Origin: an uncultured Bermanella sp.
GTDB taxonomy: Bacteria; Pseudomonadota; Gammaproteobacteria; Pseudomonadales; Oceanobacteraceae
Assembly (NCBI GenBank): GCA_913054445.1
Contig: CAJXIK010000067.1
Coordinates: 1 to 9,130 of the forward strand
Length of the DNA stretch: 9,130 bases
Direction of reading: 5' to 3'
The notes beneath the pieces were generated by a model that was given only the letters and a program-made list of their open reading frames with translations, was not told where the DNA came from and did not search any database. This document shows, piece by piece, positions 6,724 to 9,130 of this stretch. Each line of letters begins with the position of its first letter. Position 1 is the stretch's first letter. A program made the position numbers and the translations under genes.

Positions 6724-8202
6724 TTAGTCTCTGCTGGGCTTTCTAGGGCGTTTCGAGATGCGGTGAGGGCCGTCATCATGGCTGCGATTGCTCTCACCTT
6801 TAGAAACCCTATGTGGGTTGTCATCGTGGTCGCGATTACCTTGCCCGGAGCGATCTGAGCGCCCTTTAGATATGCGGTGAGGGCCATCGTCACGGCGGTT
6901 GCGGGAGCGATTACGCGGGTTGTATTTGGGGCGCTCTGGCTTCTGATACAGAGCGTCTGGATTTTGCTGTTGGTAATGGGTCCACCAGTCACCGGCGTTA
7001 TCCAGTTTTTCACCATTTTGCTCACGCAAGAGCACGAAGTCATAAGCGGCGCGGAAGCGGCTGTGACCTATGATGCTGTCGATCTGGCGCGGCTGGCGGC
7101 GCTCTAAGCGGCGCTGCAAGTCCCAGATTTCCTTCATGGGAATGGTGAAGCGCTTAGGAATAGAGGTGTGGGCCTGCTGATTGCTGATGACCTCGGTGGC
7201 GGCCTGGTGCATGGCGGGCACATCTGGCACCCCTTGTTCACGCAGGGTGCGGGCGGTCTCTAGCAGACACGGCCATAAAAATACCGAGTACAAGAATGCT
7301 GGGGTGAGGCTCTTGCCTTGGGCCACGCGCTGGTCGCTGTTGATGAGCGCAAAGTTCACTAGGCTGCGATAGTGCTGGTGTTCGTTGAGGCACTGCTGCG
7401 TGTGGGGAAAGAGCTGCTCGAACAGCTGGTATTGCTCTAGTAGGGCAAAGGTCTTGTGCGCGTAACCGGCCATGAATAACTTGAGAACCTCCTCGAACAG
7501 GCGGGCGGCGGGTATATCGAGCAGCAGAGGTGCCAGTTCTTTAATGGGGGAGGCGCTGGCGGCATCGATGCTGAAGTCGAGTTTGGCGGCAAAGCGGATG
7601 GCGCGCAACATGCGTACAGGGTCTTCACGGTAGCGCGTGGCAGGGTCGCCAATTAGGCGTAGGCGACGCTTTTTTAAGTCCTGCATACCACCGGCATAGC
7701 TGTGCACGGCAAAGTCATTGATGTCGTAATACAGAGCGTTGATGGTGAAATCACGGCGCACGGCATCTTCGTCTATGGTGCCGTAGACGTTGTCACGCAA
7801 CAGCATGCCGGAATCGCTCTTCTTGGACTGGTGCTTGCCTTTGGCGTTGTCGTGATGGCCGCGCATGGTGGCCACCTCGATCACATCGCGGCCGTAGACC
7901 ACATGCACGAGGCGAAAGCGACGACCGATTAAACGGGAATTACGGAACAGGGCGTGTACTTCTTCCGGGGTGGCGTCGGTGACGATGTCAAAATCTTTGG
8001 GGCTTTCACCCAATAAGAGGTCACGTACCCCACCGCCCACTAAATAGCCTTCGTAATTGGCTTTCTTGAGCCGATACAGGACCTTTAAGGCGTTTTCGCT
8101 GATGTTATCACGGCTGATGTCGTGATCTTGGCGAGCAATGATTTCAGCCTGACGGGGGTCGGCCGGGCTCTTTTTGAATTTGGATATAAAACGTTTAAGC
8201 AT
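6724..8202 (-). CDS. pcnB: Poly(A) polymerase I
   Basis: This enzyme adds 3' poly(A) tails to RNAs and promotes their decay. The 492-aa product has the class II nucleotidyltransferase head: LVGGGVRDLLLG (54-65), catalytic DFD at D70/D72, and RRDFTINALYYD (149-160) with D151. The RNA-binding neck GDPATRYREDPVRMLRAIRFA (185-205) follows. It is told apart from tRNA CCA-adding enzyme by the extended length, the ISENALKVLYRL segment (34-45) and RFRLVHVVYGRDVIEVATMRG. The tail (about 423-492) is basic, low-complexity and carries three near-identical DDGPHRISK-type repeats. An in-frame TGA lies 6 nt before the ATG, so the start cannot be further upstream. No Shine-Dalgarno is evident, which suggests low translation. 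folK follows after 2 nt. Confidence 0.96.
   Translation of the reverse strand: MLKRFISKFKKSPADPRQAEIIARQDHDISRDNISENALKVLYRLKKANYEGYLVGGGVRDLLLGESPKDFDIVTDATPEEVHALFRNSRLIGRRFRLVHVVYGRDVIEVATMRGHHDNAKGKHQSKKSDSGMLLRDNVYGTIDEDAVRRDFTINALYYDINDFAVHSYAGGMQDLKKRRLRLIGDPATRYREDPVRMLRAIRFAAKLDFSIDAASASPIKELAPLLLDIPAARLFEEVLKLFMAGYAHKTFALLEQYQLFEQLFPHTQQCLNEHQHYRSLVNFALINSDQRVAQGKSLTPAFLYSVFLWPCLLETARTLREQGVPDVPAMHQAATEVISNQQAHTSIPKRFTIPMKEIWDLQRRLERRQPRQIDSIIGHSRFRAAYDFVLLREQNGEKLDNAGDWWTHYQQQNPDALYQKPERPKYNPRNRSRNRRDDGPHRISKGRSDRSGQGNRDHDDNPHRVSKGESNRSHDDGPHRISKRPRKPSRD
6751..6891 (-). repeat. Three-copy repeat in the PcnB tail
   Basis: The nonapeptide DD(G/N)PHR(I/V)SK occurs at residues 438-446 (6865-6891), 460-468 (6799-6825) and 476-484 (6751-6777). 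Linkers are rich in Gly, Ser, Arg and Asp. The DNA copies are similar but not identical (for example GCATATCTAAA versus GCATCTCGAAA), so the duplications have aged under selection for the peptide. Confidence 0.85.
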
Positions 8203-8323
8203 GATTAGTCAGAGATTCAATGGGCAAGTGAGCTTTCAATAAGATTAATTCCATAGCTGACCTGATTAACCTTAGTGGAGGATTGACCTTGCAGCGTTGA
8301 ATTACGTAGGGTTTAAGCGATTG

Positions 8324-8345
8324 GCAGTGTACAGCAGTAGACTGC
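8324..8345. promoter_or_regulatory. Interrupted dyad upstream of pcnB
   Basis: GCAGT-g-TAC-AGCA-GTA-g-ACTGC is symmetric: arms of 5 and 3 bp separated by a G/G position, around 4 central bases. It extends outward by TT/AA after one mismatch. No T-run follows, so it looks more like an operator or RNA hairpin than a terminator. TACACT on the minus strand within it could be a -10 element for pcnB, but no good -35 accompanies it. Confidence 0.35.
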
Positions 8346-8496
8346 AAATACAAGATGGGCAGTTTTCCTGTTAGGGCGAATGCATTAAAGATGGGTTACA
8401 CGCCTCACTTTTCCCGCCAGCCTGAAATGGTGCTGATAGGGTAATCCGGATTTTCTTTGTTTGATGGGAGTCGAGCTTAGAAGAGAGGGTGAAAGT

Positions 8497-8540
8497 CTCT
8501 AGGGCAGCATTTTTTATTTTTATAGGTTGCCGCCCTAGAG
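8497..8540. repeat. Hairpin unit 1
   Basis: CTCTAGGGC (8497-8505) pairs perfectly with GCCCTAGAG (8532-8540). After one A/C mismatch, GCA pairs with TGC. The loop is 18 nt: TTTTTTATTTTTATAGGT (8510-8527). Confidence 0.8.
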
Positions 8541-8543
8541 TGT

Positions 8544-8579
8544 TTCGAGTGCTATTTTTATTATTATTTTTAGGTCGAA
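8544..8579. repeat. Hairpin unit 2, weaker stem
   Basis: TTCGA (8544-8548) pairs with TCGAA (8575-8579); after an uneven internal loop CTA pairs with TAG. It contains the 18-mer TTATTATTATTTTTAGGT (8558-8575), identical at 16 of 18 positions to the loop of unit 3. The last bases of that 18-mer take part in this stem, so unit 2 is less regular. Confidence 0.5.
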
Positions 8580-8652
8580 TTGTGTTTTGAGTATCTGGTG
8601 TGCCCTTATTATTGTTTTAAGGTGGGTCACTACACACTCAGAACACGAATTC
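8577..8652. repeat. Hairpin unit 3, longest stem
   Basis: GTGTTTTGAGT (8582-8592) pairs with ACTCAGAACAC (8636-8646), with one G-T pair. Pairing continues outward as GAATT/AATTC past a bulge, and inward with two mismatches to CCC/GGG at the loop. The loop is 18 nt: TTATTATTGTTTTAAGGT (8606-8623). Confidence 0.8.
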
Positions 8653-8657
8653 TATTT

Positions 8658-8683
8658 AGCCTGTTGTTTTAATTATTATGGCT
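8658..8683. repeat. Hairpin unit 4, short stem
   Basis: AGCC (8658-8661) pairs with GGCT (8680-8683) around exactly 18 nt, TGTTGTTTTAATTATTAT. The stem is only 4 bp; it counts mainly because loop length, composition and position fit the series. Confidence 0.45.
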
Positions 8684-8701
8684 CGTTCTGTTTTCTCACA
8701 A

Positions 8702-8743
8702 TAACCGAGGCACTTTTTTATTTTTATTAGTGTGTCTCTGTTA
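8702..8743. repeat. Hairpin unit 5
   Basis: GAGGCAC (8707-8713) pairs with GTGTCTC (8732-8738), one pair being G-T. After a C/T mismatch TAAC pairs with GTTA. The 18-nt loop TTTTTTATTTTTATTAGT (8714-8731) matches unit 1 at 16 of 18 positions. Confidence 0.75.
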
Positions 8744-8749
8744 CTGCGT

Positions 8750-8789
8750 GCAAGATCGACTTTTTTATTGTTGTTAGTGTCGGTCTAGC
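8750..8789. repeat. Hairpin unit 6
   Basis: AGATCGAC (8753-8760) pairs with GTCGGTCT (8779-8786), one pair being T-G. After an A/A mismatch GC pairs with GC. The 18-nt loop TTTTTTATTGTTGTTAGT (8761-8778) matches unit 5 at 16 of 18 positions. Confidence 0.75.
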
Positions 8790-8804
8790 TGAGTTATTCA
8801 CTCA
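8790..8804. repeat. Small perfect inverted repeat after the array
   Basis: TGAGT and ACTCA enclose TATTC. It directly follows unit 6 but has a 5-nt loop, so it is not a member of the series. Confidence 0.4.
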
Positions 8805-8906
8805 TATATTTATATAGTAGCATTTGCCGTGCCAACTTTTAAAAACCTAGTGCTGATGGGGGTTATGGGGGTGTTTGAACTTTATGCTGGGGCGACTGTC
8901 CGGCGT

Positions 8907-8967
8907 TTGTTACCTAATCCCCCGTGAAAAATCGTAATTTGGGCGCATTGGTAACAAGCGGTAACAA
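8907..8967. promoter_or_regulatory. Regulator-like site: three GGTAACAA copies
   Basis: GGTAACAA occurs at 8950-8957 and 8960-8967, one helical turn apart, and inverted (TTGTTACC) at 8907-8914. GGCGCA flanks the tandem pair on both sides (8942-8947 and 8972-8977). Tandem copies at 10-bp spacing are the arrangement used by OmpR/PhoB-type response regulators; that identity is inference. Confidence 0.45.
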
Positions 8968-8968
8968 A

Positions 8969-8997
8969 TATGGCGCACATGAGCTTTGCACTAATAT
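8969..8997 (+). promoter_or_regulatory. Weak rightward promoter beside the GGTAACAA pair
   Basis: TAATAT (8992-8997) could be a -10, with a poor -35 TATGGC (8969-8974) at 17-nt spacing. The tandem repeats end 1 nt before that -35, as for an activator that makes up for a poor -35. The transcript would run rightward through the hairpin at 9093-9130. Confidence 0.3.
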
Positions 8998-9092
8998 ATT
9001 GATGGTCTACGGGGCTTGAGATAGGGCTTAAACAGGGCTGAATCAAGAAGTTGGAGTCGGGTTTATAGGGGGCTCGCAGGGAAAGAAAATCT

Positions 9093-9130
9093 CGAGGGCA
9101 ACTTAGTTATTGTTGTTGTTCGTGCCCTGG
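9093..9130. repeat. Further hairpin cut by the window edge
   Basis: AGGGCA (9095-9100) pairs with TGCCCT (9123-9128) around a 22-nt segment containing TTATTGTTGTTGTT. After a G/G mismatch C9093 can pair with G9130, and the stem may continue outside. Its left arm CTCGAGGGCA resembles that of unit 1 (CTCTAGGGCA). Confidence 0.5.

Larger units (their letters stand above)
8497..8789. other. Array of about six hairpins with matching 18-nt loops
   Basis: Successive hairpins have T-rich loop segments starting at 8510, 8558, 8606, 8662, 8714 and 8761, about 48-56 nt apart. Five of them enclose exactly 18 nt. Stems are unrelated in sequence but complementary within each unit. Four G-T pairs would form only on the plus strand and two only on the minus strand, so strand is not settled. 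Family unrecognised. Confidence 0.65.
8203..9130. other. Gene-free region upstream of pcnB
   Basis: No reading frame with a plausible start and length is present on either strand over 928 nt, and no tRNA or rRNA is seen. The middle part (about 8495-8830) is markedly richer in A+T than the genes. It holds a dyad at 8324-8345, an array of hairpins at 8497-8789, regulator-like repeats at 8907-8967 and a further hairpin running to the right edge. The dksA/gluQ genes often found upstream of pcnB are absent from the window. Confidence 0.8.

Noticed and set aside
6681..7043. Minus-strand open frame of 120 codons within pcnB
   Set aside because: It overlaps the PcnB tail in another frame; the real pcnB frame has clear motifs and the repeat peptide, while this one has none.
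8702..8743. Integron attC sites
   Set aside because: Unit 5 has AAC and GTT in its outer arms, but the RYYYAAC/GTTRRRY core boxes do not fit, the other units lack them, and there are no cassette reading frames or integrase.
8497..8789. CRISPR array
   Set aside because: The period of about 50 nt is suggestive, but the repeated part is an AT-rich 18-mer that varies between copies. The intervals are self-complementary across each loop, not unique spacers, and no cas gene is present.
8497..8789. Series of intrinsic terminators
   Set aside because: The T-runs lie inside the loops, not after the stems, on either strand.
8430..8861. Near-direct repeats GTGCTGATAGGG (8430-8441) and GTGCTGATGGGG (8850-8861) flanking the array, as insertion boundaries
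   Set aside because: An 11-of-12 match is expected about once by chance among all pairs in this region, and no transposase or terminal inverted repeats accompany it.
8856..8892. G-quadruplex (ATGGGGGT direct repeat plus GGGG)
   Set aside because: Only three runs of four or more G are present, with no fourth run of similar length close by.
8971..8990. Sigma-54 promoter (TGGCGC...TTTGCA)
   Set aside because: The GG-to-GC distance is 16 nt instead of the required 12.

Overview
The window is chromosomal DNA from a Gram-negative bacterium, most likely a gammaproteobacterium. It encodes an outer-membrane phospholipase, a non-enteric chemoreceptor without a C-terminal pentapeptide, and the gene order pcnB-folK-panB-panC-panD, which is typical of that class. 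I cannot name a genus from the sequence. All eight protein genes lie on the minus strand, so transcription runs from right to left.

Right to left: a long gene-free region (8203-9130) precedes pcnB (poly(A) polymerase I). Next come folK (folate pterin kinase), panB, panC and panD (pantothenate/CoA precursor synthesis). A 182-nt gap with a perfect stem-loop follows, then a methyl-accepting chemotaxis protein, mtnA (methionine salvage) and pldA (outer-membrane phospholipase A). The last 177 nt contain no gene; they hold inverted repeats and what looks like the promoter and ribosome-binding site of a further minus-strand gene starting just outside position 1. Packing suggests translational coupling at pcnB/folK (2-nt gap, GTG start), panB/panC (ATGA overlap) and mtnA/pldA (1-nt gap, GTG start behind a strong GGAGG). 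panD has a candidate promoter of its own.

The coding part is ordinary and well conserved: catalytic residues are visible in every enzyme. Small departures are a Ser-Lys/Asp-rich three-copy repeat tail on PcnB, an Asp-rich loop expansion in PldA and an altered Asp-Asn/Ser-Met-type motif in MtnA.

The unusual part is the pcnB upstream region. Between 8497 and 8789 there is a row of about six hairpins at roughly 48-56 nt intervals. The stems differ completely in sequence. The loops are alike: five hairpins enclose exactly 18 unpaired nucleotides, T-rich on the plus strand and (AAN)n-like on the minus strand, and four of these end in AGT or GGT. The second unit carries the same 18-mer but has a poorer stem. 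A further related hairpin begins at 9093 and runs to the window edge. I do not recognise it as CRISPR, an integron attC array, a terminator series or a known RNA family; it may be a structured RNA or a folded-DNA element. Between the array and the window edge lies a set of GGTAACAA sites (two direct copies 10 bp apart and one inverted) next to a weak plus-strand promoter, which suggests regulated transcription rightward, away from pcnB.
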